Of a stretch of DNA of 64,000 nucleotides, positions 44,347 to 53,538 are shown piece by piece (the stretch's first letter is position 1; each line of letters begins with the position of its first letter). The position numbers and the translations under genes were made by a program. Under the pieces are notes generated by a model, which ran no database searches, was not told where the DNA came from, and saw nothing but the letters and a program-made list of their open reading frames with translations. The stretch is from Pseudomaricurvus sp965656525. GTDB taxonomy: Bacteria > Pseudomonadota > Gammaproteobacteria > Pseudomonadales > Cellvibrionaceae. The DNA lies in NCBI GenBank assembly GCA_965656525.1, contig CBFHKY010000006.1:97890-161889 (forward strand), given 5' to 3'.

Positions 44347-45447
44347 ATGAAAACGACATTCACTCAGTTAGCGGCCGCCATTGGCGTAAGCTGCGCACTC
44401 GCTTCATCAGTCGTACAGGCTGCTGACAACAAGTTTGAAATTAATGGCGCTATCAGCCATCAAGACTTTGATTCAAAGCGTGATATTAACAATGGTTACC
44501 TTGGCGGAATTGGTTTGGGCTATGTGTTGGACCCAAAATGGACGGCAGAGCTGTGGTATTTTGATGGCAGTACAGAAATTGATGGCGATAAAGGCGATGT
44601 GGACCTAAGCGAATACCGTTTAGACGCGCTTTATCATTTGTCTGATGTGGATGGCTGGCGTCCATACGTAGTTGCCGGTATGGGTGACATGACTTTTGAT
44701 GTAGAAGGCCTTGGCAAGCAATCTGAAACACGCATCAATGCAGGTCTTGGGGTTAAGCGTGCGATCACAGAAAACTTAAATTTCCGTGGTGATATGCGTC
44801 TTTTCAATAGCCTTGATGAAGAAGATACCGATTTCGGTGTGCAGCTGGGTTTGAACTATGCGTTTGGTGAATCAAAACCTAAAGTATTGGATTCTGACGG
44901 CGATGGCGTTATGGACCCTGCTGATGTATGCCCGAACACACCTGCTGGTGCTCCTGTCGATGCGCAAGGTTGTCCATTAGACAGCGACGGTGACGGCGTC
45001 TTTGATTATCTGGATAAGTGCCCTGCAACCGCAACGGTTTTGAAAGTGGATGCCGATGGTTGCCCCATGAAGTTGGTTGAATCTGTTGCCATCGAACTGA
45101 AAGTTTATTTCGATAACGACAGCTCTGTTGTTAAACCAGAGTATTACAACGAAATAAAACGTGTTTCTGACTTTATGGCTCAGTACGAAGGCACGCAAGT
45201 AGAAGTCCAAGGCTTTACCGATTCACGCGGTTCTGATGCCTACAATCAGAAACTTTCCCAGCGCCGTGCAGACGCCGTGGCCGAGGTGTTGTTAACTCAG
45301 CATAACGTCGCTGCTGATCGAGTCATGACAAAGGGTTACGGTGAAGAAAGGCCTGTAGCGTCCAATGACTCCATCGAAGGTCGTGCTATGAACCGTCGTG
45401 TTGTTGCTGAAATCAGCGCTCAAGTTGAAACTATGAAACAGCGTTAA
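44347..45447 (+). CDS. OmpA family outer-membrane protein with thrombospondin type-3 repeats
   Basis: 366 aa. Signal peptide ends at VVQAADN; residues ~28-180 are an 8-strand barrel-like domain, ~185-240 two calcium-binding type-3 repeats (DSDGDGVMDPADVCP and DSDGDGVFDYLDKCP), and ~250-360 the OmpA/MotB peptidoglycan-binding domain (FTDSRGSDAYNQKLSQRRAD). Links outer membrane and cell wall. OprF has the same layout. Followed by a terminator, so probably a single-gene or two-gene unit with the lipoprotein. Confidence 0.94.
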   Translation: MKTTFTQLAAAIGVSCALASSVVQAADNKFEINGAISHQDFDSKRDINNGYLGGIGLGYVLDPKWTAELWYFDGSTEIDGDKGDVDLSEYRLDALYHLSDVDGWRPYVVAGMGDMTFDVEGLGKQSETRINAGLGVKRAITENLNFRGDMRLFNSLDEEDTDFGVQLGLNYAFGESKPKVLDSDGDGVMDPADVCPNTPAGAPVDAQGCPLDSDGDGVFDYLDKCPATATVLKVDADGCPMKLVESVAIELKVYFDNDSSVVKPEYYNEIKRVSDFMAQYEGTQVEVQGFTDSRGSDAYNQKLSQRRADAVAEVLLTQHNVAADRVMTKGYGEERPVASNDSIEGRAMNRRVVAEISAQVETMKQR

Positions 45448-45479
45448 TCGCAGCTGACTGCGTGGCAGTAAGTTAAAAG

Positions 45480-45504
45480 TGGCGGGGTTACCCGCCATTT
45501 TTTT
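45480..45504 (+). terminator. Rho-independent terminator after the OmpA-family gene
   Basis: TGGCGGG-gtta-CCCGCCA followed by T7. Confidence 0.92.
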
Positions 45505-45623
45505 ATCTGTAAAATGCCTAGTTTTACCGTATCTAGCTCACCGCTTTGGCTGTATACGCGTTACCCATATACAATTTATCCACGTTAAAACTTCCTTTAT
45601 CAACTGTTTGTGAGGACACCTTT

Positions 45624-46280
45624 ATGTCAAAAAAAGTCGCTGTAATTCTTGCTGGCTGTGGCGTGTATGACGGTTCCGAAATTTACGAAACCGTTTTGAC
45701 GTTACTTTCTTTAGAGAAAGCCGGTGCTGAGGTCACGTGTTTCGCTCCTAACATTCCACAGATGCACGTAGTGAATCACTTAACAGGCGAAGTGTCTGAG
45801 GGGGAACAACGGCAGGTATTGGTGGAATCAGCACGTATCGTACGTGGTGCTGTGCACAACTTAGATGACGCTAAAGTCGATTCGTTTGACGCCTTGATCG
45901 TACCTGGTGGTTTTGGCGTTGCGAAAAATCTTTCCGATTTTGCCGTCAACGGTAGCGCTATGACCGTGAATGAAACGTTGTTGTCGTTAGTGAAAGGCTT
46001 TAAAGCGGCGGCTAAGCCAGTGGGTTTGATGTGTATTGCCCCAACACTGGCGGCAACTATCTTTGGCCCAGGCGTAAAGTGCACCATTGGTAACGACACG
46101 GGTACCGCCGCAGCGGTAGTGGATATGGGTGCAGAGCACGTAGAGAGCGATGTTACTTCGGTCGTGATTGATCAGGATCATAAGCTGGTAACCACACCAG
46201 CATACATGTTGGCCAATAGCATTTCTGATGCGGCCACAGGGATTGAAAAACTGGTTAATGAAGTTGTGGCGCTGGCTTAA
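45624..46280 (+). CDS. elbB: ElbB, DJ-1/PfpI-like glyoxalase-type protein
   Basis: 218 aa (E. coli ElbB 217) from MSKKVAVILAGCGVYDGSEIYE. The nucleophile-elbow cysteine is in GLMCIAP, in the DJ-1/PfpI fold. E. coli ElbB has weak glyoxalase III activity and was first linked to isoprenoid metabolism; the true role is unclear. A ribosome site (GAGGA) is present ~9 bp upstream. Convergent with the ABC-F gene across a 13-bp hairpin. Confidence 0.94.
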   Translation: MSKKVAVILAGCGVYDGSEIYETVLTLLSLEKAGAEVTCFAPNIPQMHVVNHLTGEVSEGEQRQVLVESARIVRGAVHNLDDAKVDSFDALIVPGGFGVAKNLSDFAVNGSAMTVNETLLSLVKGFKAAAKPVGLMCIAPTLAATIFGPGVKCTIGNDTGTAAAVVDMGAEHVESDVTSVVIDQDHKLVTTPAYMLANSISDAATGIEKLVNEVVALA

Positions 46281-46295
46281 TCATTAGAGCGGCGG

Positions 46296-46330
46296 CTTGA
46301 TTGGCTCATAAACTTTGTGAGCCAATCAAG
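46296..46330. terminator. Hairpin between convergent elbB and the ABC-F gene
   Basis: CTTGATTGGCTCA and TGAGCCAATCAAG form a perfect 13-bp stem with a 9-nt loop. No strong T run, so efficiency is uncertain. Confidence 0.6.
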
Positions 46331-46360
46331 TAAGTTACGTTGTGGATCAGCGTTGAAAAC

Positions 46361-48283
46361 TTATTCGTTCTGCATCTCGGCTTCTAATTGCTCGTATTCT
46401 TCCCCTAATAACATCCATTCTTCTTCTGTATTTTCTAAAGCCTGACGAAGATCACCTTGTTGTTTCAATAAGGCCTGAAGTTTATCTTTTTGGGTGGATT
46501 CATAAAGATTGCTGTCGGCCATCTGTAATTCTAATTGCTGTAATTCATGCTGCTGTTTTTCCATTTTCTTTTCGGCGTTTTGCAGCTTTTTGCGTAAGGG
46601 CTGTAGTTGTTGACGAATCGCAGCAGCAGCTTGGCGCTGTTGACGTTTATCGGACTTGGGCGGTGTGTTGTTAGAACTAACGTTTTGGCTGCTGGGTTTT
46701 TCCTGACCGGCGGCACGCTGTGTGAGCCAGTTATGGTAGTCTTCTAAATCACCATCAAACTCACAGGCTTTTCCGTCTGCCACCAAAATAAAATCATCTA
46801 CCGTGTTACGCAACAAATGACGATCGTGAGAAATCACCACCACCGCACCGGCAAAGGCTTGTAAAGCGAAGGTCAAAGCTTCTCGCATTTCTAAGTCTAA
46901 GTGGTTGGTAGGTTCATCAAGCAATAACAAGTTGGGTTTGTGCCAAGCAACAATTGATAGCGCCAGTCGCGCCTTTTCACCACCAGAGAAGTGCTTAATC
47001 GTTTCAAACGCTCGATCACCCTGAAACCCAAAGCTGCCCAAAAAATTGCGCACTTCTTGTTCGCGAGCTTTGGGTGAAATGCGCTGAATGTGTAACGCTG
47101 GGCTGGCGTTAACATCTAAGGATTCCAGTTGATGTTGGTTGAAGTAACCGATAGCCAAATGTTCACCAGTGCTGCGCTGCCCGTTAAGAGGCGTCAGCTC
47201 TCCCAGCAAGGCTTTTACCAGTGTGGATTTACCTGCACCGTTTGGGCCCAGCAAGCCCATACGTGTTTCGGCATCAATGCGAACATTGATCTGCTGTAAA
47301 ATCTCTTTGGTGTCATAGCCTAGAGTCGCTTGTGTTAGCTGCACCAGTGGTTGCGAAGTTTTGTCTGCGCACGGAATTTCAAAATGAAAAGGTGAATCTA
47401 CATGGGCGGGGGCAATTCTTTCTAAACGTTCTAAGGCTTTGATTCGACTTTGTGCTTGTTTGGCTTTTGTCGCTTTAGCTTTAAAGCGAGAGATAAATTT
47501 TTCAATGTGAGCAATCTGTTCCTGTTGTTTCTCAAACATTTGCTGTTGCTGAGCTAAGCGCTCACTGCGTTGTCTTTCGAAAGCAGAATAATTACCTTTG
47601 TAGTGTTGTAGCTGTTGTTGACCAATATGAACAATATTATCGACTGTACTGTCGAGAAAATCTCTATCGTGAGAAATGATCAACATAGTGCCGCGGAATT
47701 GTTGCAGTCGTTTTTCCAGCCACCAGGTAGTGTCTAGATCCAAGTGGTTGGTGGGCTCATCCAGTAAAAGAAGATCGGCCGGACACATAAGGGCTTGTGC
47801 TAAGTTCAAACGAATGCGCCAGCCACCCGAAAAGTCACTCACAAGACGGCTGCTGTCTTGTGCCTGAAAGCCAAGCCCGTGCAACAGTTCTTCTGCACGC
47901 GCCGGAGCCGTATAACCGTCAATAACTTCAAGCTCGGAATACAGCTTAGCCAATGCGGTGCCATCGGCTGCATCTGTCTGGCGTTGCTCGATGAGCCCTT
48001 GTAAACGGCGATATTCGGTGTCCCCATCCAGCACATAATCCAACGCAGAGCGCTGGCTGTGGGTGACCTCTTGCTTCATATGCGCAATACGCCACCCCGA
48101 GGGAATGTCACAGTCGCCTTGATCTGGAATGAGCTTGCCTTCCAGAAGCTTGAATAGTGTTGATTTGCCGCTGCCGTTCTCGCCAATAATGCCGACACGC
48201 TGGCCATCGTGAATGCGTAGGCTAGCCTCTTCCAAAAGGATTTTGCTGCCACGTTGTAAGCTGAGCTGGTTCAATGTAATCAT
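46361..48283 (-). CDS. ABC-F family ATPase (YheS-like)
   Basis: 640 aa, two ABC domains without membrane segments: Walker A GENGSGKST and GPNGAGKST, signatures FSGGWRIRLNLAQAL and FSGGEKARLALSIV, and two LLLDEPTNHLD Walker B motifs. The linker between them (~240-290) and the C-terminal coiled coil (LQNAEKKMEKQQHELQQLE) are typical of YheS. ABC-F proteins act on the ribosome, relieving stalled translation. Divergent from the TIGR02444-type gene, only 29 bp apart. Confidence 0.95.
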   Translation of the reverse strand: MITLNQLSLQRGSKILLEEASLRIHDGQRVGIIGENGSGKSTLFKLLEGKLIPDQGDCDIPSGWRIAHMKQEVTHSQRSALDYVLDGDTEYRRLQGLIEQRQTDAADGTALAKLYSELEVIDGYTAPARAEELLHGLGFQAQDSSRLVSDFSGGWRIRLNLAQALMCPADLLLLDEPTNHLDLDTTWWLEKRLQQFRGTMLIISHDRDFLDSTVDNIVHIGQQQLQHYKGNYSAFERQRSERLAQQQQMFEKQQEQIAHIEKFISRFKAKATKAKQAQSRIKALERLERIAPAHVDSPFHFEIPCADKTSQPLVQLTQATLGYDTKEILQQINVRIDAETRMGLLGPNGAGKSTLVKALLGELTPLNGQRSTGEHLAIGYFNQHQLESLDVNASPALHIQRISPKAREQEVRNFLGSFGFQGDRAFETIKHFSGGEKARLALSIVAWHKPNLLLLDEPTNHLDLEMREALTFALQAFAGAVVVISHDRHLLRNTVDDFILVADGKACEFDGDLEDYHNWLTQRAAGQEKPSSQNVSSNNTPPKSDKRQQRQAAAAIRQQLQPLRKKLQNAEKKMEKQQHELQQLELQMADSNLYESTQKDKLQALLKQQGDLRQALENTEEEWMLLGEEYEQLEAEMQNE

Positions 48284-48312
48284 GAGATCAATTTTATCAT
48301 GCGTAATCGAAT

Positions 48313-48798
48313 ATGAACCGCTCTAAGTTAAGCTTATGGGAATTTAGTGTCTCTGTGTATGGCACAAGCGGCATGAAGTCTCTTTGCCTTGATTTGCAGG
48401 ATACTTACGATGCTGAAGTCACCTTGCTGTTATGGTCATTATGGTTAGATTGGCAGGGTGTTATCTGGAGTCATGAACAATGGCAACAAGGTATTAAGGC
48501 AACCAGAATCGCGCGACAACAAGTAAAGTTTCGACGCTGGCTTCGCCGGTGTTGCCCTCGCCAATACGTCGATACAAGGCAGAGCTTATTGACCTGGGAG
48601 TTAGCAGGAGAAAAGCAAGTGTTGGGGCGACTTGAGCAAGAAACATTATTAAACGCTAAAACAAAGCTTGCGATAGAAGATCGCGCTTGGTCGTTCGATG
48701 AAAACAGCTTTTGTGGGCAGTGGTTGAAAAGAGCTGCTCTTGAGTCGCAGGGGCCAATATTAGAGGGGATATTGAATCAATGGCACAGCCACAACTAA
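48313..48798 (+). CDS. TIGR02444 family protein
   Basis: 161 aa, soluble and Trp-rich. The start LWEFSVSVYGTSGMKSLCLDLQDTY and LLLWSLWLDWQG are characteristic of the TIGR02444 family. Function unknown. It regularly lies next to the ABC-F gene and algP in Pseudomonas-like genomes, as here. Convergent with algP (53 bp). Confidence 0.87.
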   Translation: MNRSKLSLWEFSVSVYGTSGMKSLCLDLQDTYDAEVTLLLWSLWLDWQGVIWSHEQWQQGIKATRIARQQVKFRRWLRRCCPRQYVDTRQSLLTWELAGEKQVLGRLEQETLLNAKTKLAIEDRAWSFDENSFCGQWLKRAALESQGPILEGILNQWHSHN

Positions 48799-48851
48799 CG
48801 TCACTGCGAGAGCAACCCTAGTCCTGACTGAGCCATCGGTTTGGCTATCCT

Positions 48852-49895
48852 TTACTGATCGTCGCCAAAAAGGCTCGGGCGGATAGGGGGTAATACTTCT
48901 GATGTACTGTTAGATGTTTCATTCGTAATGTTAGTGTCTGCGGGCTTTTTAACGTCGGCTTCTGGCGAGACAGGCTTTTCCACGGGTATCGCCGTTGCAC
49001 TTGCAGGTGGCTTAGTCGATACGGCTTTAGCTTTGACCGTGCTGGCTGTAGGCGTTTTTTTCGCTGTGGCGGTCTTCTTTGCGGCCGGGGCTTTTTTTAC
49101 CGCTGCTTTTTTGGCTGTTGTGGTAGTGGGTGATTTTTTCGCTGCTGCTTTTTTAGAAACAGTGGTTTTTGTGGCTGCTCTTTTCGTCGGCGTTTTGGTT
49201 GGTGCCGCTTTAGAGGTGACGGCCTTTTTCGCTGTTGCTTTTTTTGCAGTAGCCTTGGTTTTTGCAGCAGCCGATTTTGCTTGGGCTTTCGCTTTGACTG
49301 CCGCTTTTTTCTCAGCCGCTTTCGCTTTTGCGGCTTCAGCTTTTGCGGCTGCTTTGGCTTTAATGGCCGCTTTTTTCGCAGCAGCTCTTGCTCTAGTGGC
49401 TTCGGCTTTGGCTTTAGCCTTAGCTTTTACGGCGGCTTTTTGGGCTGCCAGCTTATCTTTTTTGGCTTGTGCTTTGGCTTGTTTGGCAGCGGCACTCGCG
49501 ACTTCAGCTTTGGCTCTGGTAACCGCTTTGGTGATCGTAGCGGCTTGTTTGGCAGCGGCAGCCGCTTCAGCGAGCTCAGCTTTGGCTTCTGCAATAGAGT
49601 TTTTAGAGTCGTTACAAAGGTCAGTTTGTGAATCCAGCGCCGCTTTTGCCGTTTCAACACGCTTTACAACAGCCGCTGTCGATTTGGTTTTGGCGGCGTT
49701 TTTGGCTGCCACTAATTTACTTTTAAGGCTGGCCAATTTCTTTTGGTTGGCGGCATGTTTTTTTGTGGCGGCGGCAACCGCTTTGGTTTTATCCGCAAGG
49801 TTCTTTGTTCGAGCCTTTTCCAGTTGAACATTAAGCTTATCGATTTGTGATTCCAGATCAGCAATCGGATCAACGATTTTTTTGCGCGCAGCCAT
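48852..49895 (-). CDS. algP: AlgP-type histone H1-like Lys/Ala-rich protein
   Basis: 347 aa. The N-terminal ~50 residues predict a coiled coil (DLESQIDKLNVQLEKART); the rest is dominated by Ala and Lys in AKAKAAAKAEAAKAKA-like stretches (~120-230), then KKA/TPT-type repeats resembling histone H1 tails (KKAPAAKKTATAKK), and an acidic-neutral end (RPSLFGDDQ). In Pseudomonas AlgP/AlgR3 affects transcription of alginate genes; here the gene lies near algQ/rsd and algC is elsewhere in the window. Probably a nucleoid-associated protein. Repeat length is expected to vary between strains. Confidence 0.88.
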   Translation of the reverse strand: MAARKKIVDPIADLESQIDKLNVQLEKARTKNLADKTKAVAAATKKHAANQKKLASLKSKLVAAKNAAKTKSTAAVVKRVETAKAALDSQTDLCNDSKNSIAEAKAELAEAAAAAKQAATITKAVTRAKAEVASAAAKQAKAQAKKDKLAAQKAAVKAKAKAKAEATRARAAAKKAAIKAKAAAKAEAAKAKAAEKKAAVKAKAQAKSAAAKTKATAKKATAKKAVTSKAAPTKTPTKRAATKTTVSKKAAAKKSPTTTTAKKAAVKKAPAAKKTATAKKTPTASTVKAKAVSTKPPASATAIPVEKPVSPEADVKKPADTNITNETSNSTSEVLPPIRPSLFGDDQ

Positions 49896-50161
49896 TGAAC
49901 AATTCCCCTTACTTTGAGCCCAAAGTTTATGATTAAAAAGTATTTAAAACGGTAGTAAAAAAGACGGTATGATGATAGATCAATCTCAGTGAGATGATAC
50001 CTGTGTTTACTGTTAAATGGTAAGGGGTGGCGGGGTTAATCTGTCTTAAAAGGCGGCTATTTCTCAATTTTATGCGCCTAATCAGAAGCCAAAGCTACTT
50101 TTGTCAAAAAAATGTTAGATACCAGTTTAAAAAATAAAAGAGAGTTAAAGGAATTAATGCG

Positions 50162-50608
50162 ATGAAGGGAATGCTCATTAGTAGTGTATTGGTGCTAGTC
50201 ATAGGGACATCTGGATTGTTTTTTTTAAAACGGCCAGATGGACAGCCTTGGTTGAGCGTCAGTGATTTTGTACCTGAGACCACGAGTATCCCAACGCTTT
50301 TAGAGGCAACCAGTAAAGGGGAGATTCAAGTATATCGTTGGCAGGATAAAAATGGGCATTGGCACTTATCGGATCAGCCTCCGGCAGGCGAACCATTCGA
50401 TACCGTTAACGTTGATCCAAATACCAATTTGATTCAGGGGGTTAGTAGTGAGCCCGATGCTCAAGATGAGGACCCACAAAAGTCCGTTAGTGCTCCTATA
50501 CCATCGCCATTAACCATTTCACCCGGCAAGGTACAGAAGCTGATTGAAGACGCAAAAAATGTGCAAGAGCTGGCCAATGAGCGAGAGCGTCAGCTGCAGC
50601 AATATTAA
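50162..50608 (+). CDS. DUF4124 domain membrane-anchored protein
   Basis: 148 aa. An N-terminal membrane anchor (LISSVLVLVIGTSGLFFL) is followed by the DUF4124 motif VYRWQDKNGHWHLSDQPPAG (residues ~60-80), then a Pro/Ser-rich and coiled-coil tail. Likely faces the periplasm. Function unknown. Between algP and the FKBP gene. Confidence 0.82.
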   Translation: MKGMLISSVLVLVIGTSGLFFLKRPDGQPWLSVSDFVPETTSIPTLLEATSKGEIQVYRWQDKNGHWHLSDQPPAGEPFDTVNVDPNTNLIQGVSSEPDAQDEDPQKSVSAPIPSPLTISPGKVQKLIEDAKNVQELANERERQLQQY

Positions 50609-50780
50609 TCGAAAACAACGGTTCACTATGGATATGGCAAACTCCCCCTACCAAGGAACTGAAATCATGTGTTAGGGTCTGTATCTCTGTTCCAGAAGGA
50701 AACACAGCCCTTTGTAGCAATGAATGCACTTGTTTGCGTTCTCATTCAGCTGCTAGAGTTCATCGAATATAGGAAGTCTT

Positions 50781-51494
50781 ATGTCTGCTTTTACATCCAA
50801 ACCTCGCAAGCTAGTTCTTGCTACCGCTGTTTCTCTGTTGGCGACGGTCGGCAGTATTTCAGTTACTCAAGCTGAAGAAATGGAAACAGTTACTGAAAGA
50901 GTCAGTTATATCTTTGGTTTCAATATGGGGCTGCGCTTCAAACAAGATCAAGTCGACATAGACCCTAAAGCTTTTATGCAAGCGCTGTCTGATGCGGCCG
51001 AGGGCAAAGAGCCCAGCCTGACAGAGGAAGAAATGCAAAGCGCAATGACTGCCTTCCAAGACAAACAGAAAGCTCGTCAGGCCGCGTTCATTAAAGAAGC
51101 CGCCGAGAAAAACACAAAAGAAGGCGATGCTTTCTTGATGGCAAATGCTAAGAAAGATGGTGTGAAATCCACCAAAAGTGGTTTGCAGTACAAAGTACTA
51201 ACCAAGGGTAAAGGTGCCAAGCCGGAAGCCACGGATAAAGTAAAAGTACATTATAAGGGCACGCTGATTGATGGTACGGTTTTCGACAGCTCATACCTTC
51301 GTGGTGAGCCTGCTGAGTTTGGTGTTAATCAGGTGATTGCTGGTTGGACTGAAGCTTTACAGTTAATGAAGGAAGGTGCGAAATGGGAAGTGTATATTCC
51401 TTCCGATCTTGCCTATGGTGCCGGTGGTTCTGGCCCTGACATTGGTCCTAATGCAACCTTGGTTTTTGAAATCGAATTGTTAGAAATTAAATAA
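50781..51494 (+). CDS. Periplasmic FKBP-type peptidyl-prolyl isomerase (FkpA/Mip-like)
   Basis: 237 aa. A signal peptide (to VTQAEEM), an N-terminal helical dimerisation domain (SYIFGFNMGLRFKQDQVDID), a long helix, then the FKBP domain (VKVHYKGTLIDGTVFDSSY ... AYGAGGSGPDIGPNATLVFEIELLEI). Folding catalyst for exported proteins. Monocistronic in appearance with a hairpin after it. FkpA, FklB and Mip share this layout, so the exact symbol is left open. Confidence 0.93.
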   Translation: MSAFTSKPRKLVLATAVSLLATVGSISVTQAEEMETVTERVSYIFGFNMGLRFKQDQVDIDPKAFMQALSDAAEGKEPSLTEEEMQSAMTAFQDKQKARQAAFIKEAAEKNTKEGDAFLMANAKKDGVKSTKSGLQYKVLTKGKGAKPEATDKVKVHYKGTLIDGTVFDSSYLRGEPAEFGVNQVIAGWTEALQLMKEGAKWEVYIPSDLAYGAGGSGPDIGPNATLVFEIELLEIK

Positions 51495-51505
51495 TTTGAA
51501 GATCT

Positions 51506-51545
51506 AATCTTGCAGTCCAATTGGTATTTATTAGGCTGCAAGATT
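51506..51545 (+). terminator. Hairpin after the FKBP gene
   Basis: AATCTTGCAG and CTGCAAGATT (10 bp) with a 20-nt loop, followed by tctgtttt. Probable terminator of moderate strength. Confidence 0.65.
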
Positions 51546-51584
51546 TCTGTTTTCCTGTCTCATTGGCTTTTAAGGCGCACAGCC

Positions 51585-52574
51585 TTAACGTTTCAGTTGA
51601 TGAATAAAGCCGTTTGAGGCTACTGCTATATAGTTTCCCGTACCTGAAAAACCAACCGCAACAATGCTCGCGCTGGTGGGTTTCCACTTGTCTCTTTTGG
51701 GGACTGACCATTCGGCAGCTAAGCTGACATCACTTACGTTCCAAAGCTGCACTAAACGATCAGGTCGGCCGGTAAGCAAATGACGATTGTTGTCGCTAAA
51801 ACGGGCTGTCGTAAAGCGTAGGCCACGTTGTAGTTTTTCGGCAGCAAGAGGAATTTCTCCGATAATGCGCCCATCACTGGTATTCCAGATGATGGCTTTG
51901 TCGTATTTTGCGGCGCTAAAGGCAAGGCTGCCATCCGGGCTAAGGGCAACGGTCTGCACCTCGTCTTCATGTTGAATGCGTTGCAGGGCTTCACCCGTTC
52001 TCATGTCCCAGAGAACCGCGGTATTGTCTTCTGAACCGGTAATCGCGAAACGAGCATCATCGCTCAGGTCGACACTACGTACACGGTTTTGATGATAAAA
52101 GCTGCGCTTGATGCCACCACGCTGTACATCAAATACCACGGCGGTGTGATCAGTGGTGCCGAGTAAGGCAAGATCACCGGAGCGACTGAGTGATAAGTCT
52201 AAAATTTCGGCGGGGGCCGTCCAGAAGCGAAACGATGAGCCATCTTTGAGGCTCCAGAGCACAAGGGTATGTGCGGCGGCGGTTAATGCCCACTGGCCAT
52301 TGGGTGAGATGTCGGCGGCAACAAAGGTGCTGTATTCACCTTGTGTGTGGTTCCAGTTGTAAAGACGTTCCCCATCTTGATTGCGCCAGAGGCTGCCACC
52401 ATGGTGAATAGAGCCAATCACCGTAAGGGTGCCGTCGCTAGAAACCGCCGCGGCCTCAATGCCTTTGACGGCAGCTTCAGTACTGTCGCTCGGGGGATTT
52501 GCCGTACCGCAGGCACTCAATAAGGCAATGACGCTGGCAGCGACCAACTTCCGAGGGGGACGAGGCAAAGCCAT
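51585..52574 (-). CDS. WD40-repeat lipoprotein
   Basis: 329 aa. Lipoprotein signal MALPRPPRKLVAASVIALLSAC with lipobox LSAC, then about six WD40-like blades, e.g. ARFAITGSEDNTAVLWDMRTGE, SLAFSAAKYDKAIIWNT and RHLLTGRPDRLVQLWNV. Such a beta-propeller likely serves protein binding in the periplasm. No partner is indicated by the neighbours (FKBP and Rsd genes). Confidence 0.88.
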   Translation of the reverse strand: MALPRPPRKLVAASVIALLSACGTANPPSDSTEAAVKGIEAAAVSSDGTLTVIGSIHHGGSLWRNQDGERLYNWNHTQGEYSTFVAADISPNGQWALTAAAHTLVLWSLKDGSSFRFWTAPAEILDLSLSRSGDLALLGTTDHTAVVFDVQRGGIKRSFYHQNRVRSVDLSDDARFAITGSEDNTAVLWDMRTGEALQRIQHEDEVQTVALSPDGSLAFSAAKYDKAIIWNTSDGRIIGEIPLAAEKLQRGLRFTTARFSDNNRHLLTGRPDRLVQLWNVSDVSLAAEWSVPKRDKWKPTSASIVAVGFSGTGNYIAVASNGFIHQLKR

Positions 52575-52664
52575 AAAGGTATCCTTTTACTGTGTAAGCA
52601 CAGTTAGTATCGGCCGCTAAGAAAAAAGCTGAGCAACCGATTCAGGATAGGGGGTTCAATGGCC

Positions 52665-53120
52665 TCAAGCCACGAGATCTTTATGGGCAATGTGCAAAAC
52701 TTCGATCATGCGATCTTCAGACTCGAAGCGCCCAGCAAGTACTTCACCCAGTTTAGAGAGGTCAGGCCCTAAGCATTCTAGGTCATCGGTCTCAAGGTAT
52801 TTATCATTGAAGTCGAGTGCGTATTCGGTTGTTTGGTCGATGACTCTAAACAACTGGTCGGCTTCTTTAAGGGCGGCGGTGTCATTAAATTCAGCGCCTT
52901 CTTTCATCAATTGATCATAGATCTCGAAATGACCAGCAGACACATAGTCGACTAAAATTTCGCAAAGACTTTTGACCTGGTTGGCGGCTTTATTACTCTG
53001 AATGTCTTCAGACAGGGCGCAAAATAATACGAGTAGCTGTTGGCGTTCTTGCAACCAACGGTCAATGATTTCATTGACACCTCCCCAGCGCTCTTTGGCT
53101 GATTGGCAATTATCTAGCAT
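52665..53120 (-). CDS. Rsd/AlgQ anti-sigma-70 regulator
   Basis: 151 aa helical-bundle protein (NCQSAKERWGGVNEIIDRWL at the N-terminus, typical of Rsd/AlgQ). Binds region 4 of sigma-70 and shifts RNA polymerase to alternative sigma factors. In Pseudomonas the gene is algQ, in the algP-algQ-dsbH cluster; here algP and dsbB are also nearby. Start codon MLDN. Confidence 0.92.
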   Translation of the reverse strand: MLDNCQSAKERWGGVNEIIDRWLQERQQLLVLFCALSEDIQSNKAANQVKSLCEILVDYVSAGHFEIYDQLMKEGAEFNDTAALKEADQLFRVIDQTTEYALDFNDKYLETDDLECLGPDLSKLGEVLAGRFESEDRMIEVLHIAHKDLVA

Positions 53121-53538
53121 GTTTACATCCTCGTGCTTTTTATTGCTATACCCAGCTGTGTATACCTTGCTGGCCTTACTCGGCTACGTTTATATAATCT
53201 GGTGTTGCTCTCTGTGCTTGCCGTGCTTGCGCAAAATTTTCGGTAGCCGTTTTGCCAAGATAGGCGATTGTGATAAGGACGGCAAGCAAAAACTGACCTG
53301 TTATGGACCGCGGGAGTAAGGTCGGTTGATATGGGCTAATGCCAATGAAAATAAGGTCCGATCAGCTTGACCAATGGCGTTTTCTGGCCTAGTGGTCGTC
53401 TGATAGAGATAGATCTAGCCGCTTGATGAAGATGAATCGCTCACGGGAGTAGCGTTAGGGGCTATGCTGATTAATAGCTTCGTTAGTTGGTAGCTCTGCT
53501 GGTTGGCAGTTTCAGAGCAGGTGGGTATCAAGCCATTA
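53121..53538. other. 418-bp intergenic region between rsd/algQ and lrgB
   Basis: Should carry the rsd/algQ promoter and the end of the lrgB transcript. A plus-strand frame of 66 codons starts at 53119 with a hydrophobic segment, but it overlaps the rsd start in antisense and has no clear ribosome site, so I do not call it. No conserved RNA or terminator stands out. Confidence 0.4.

Noticed and set aside
48928..49827. 299-codon plus-strand open frame opposite algP
   Set aside because: It is the antisense of an Ala/Lys repeat, so composition alone keeps it open. No ribosome site or known fold.
53119..53319. Small membrane-like ORF before lrgB
   Set aside because: Starts inside the rsd/algQ start in antisense and lacks a convincing ribosome site.
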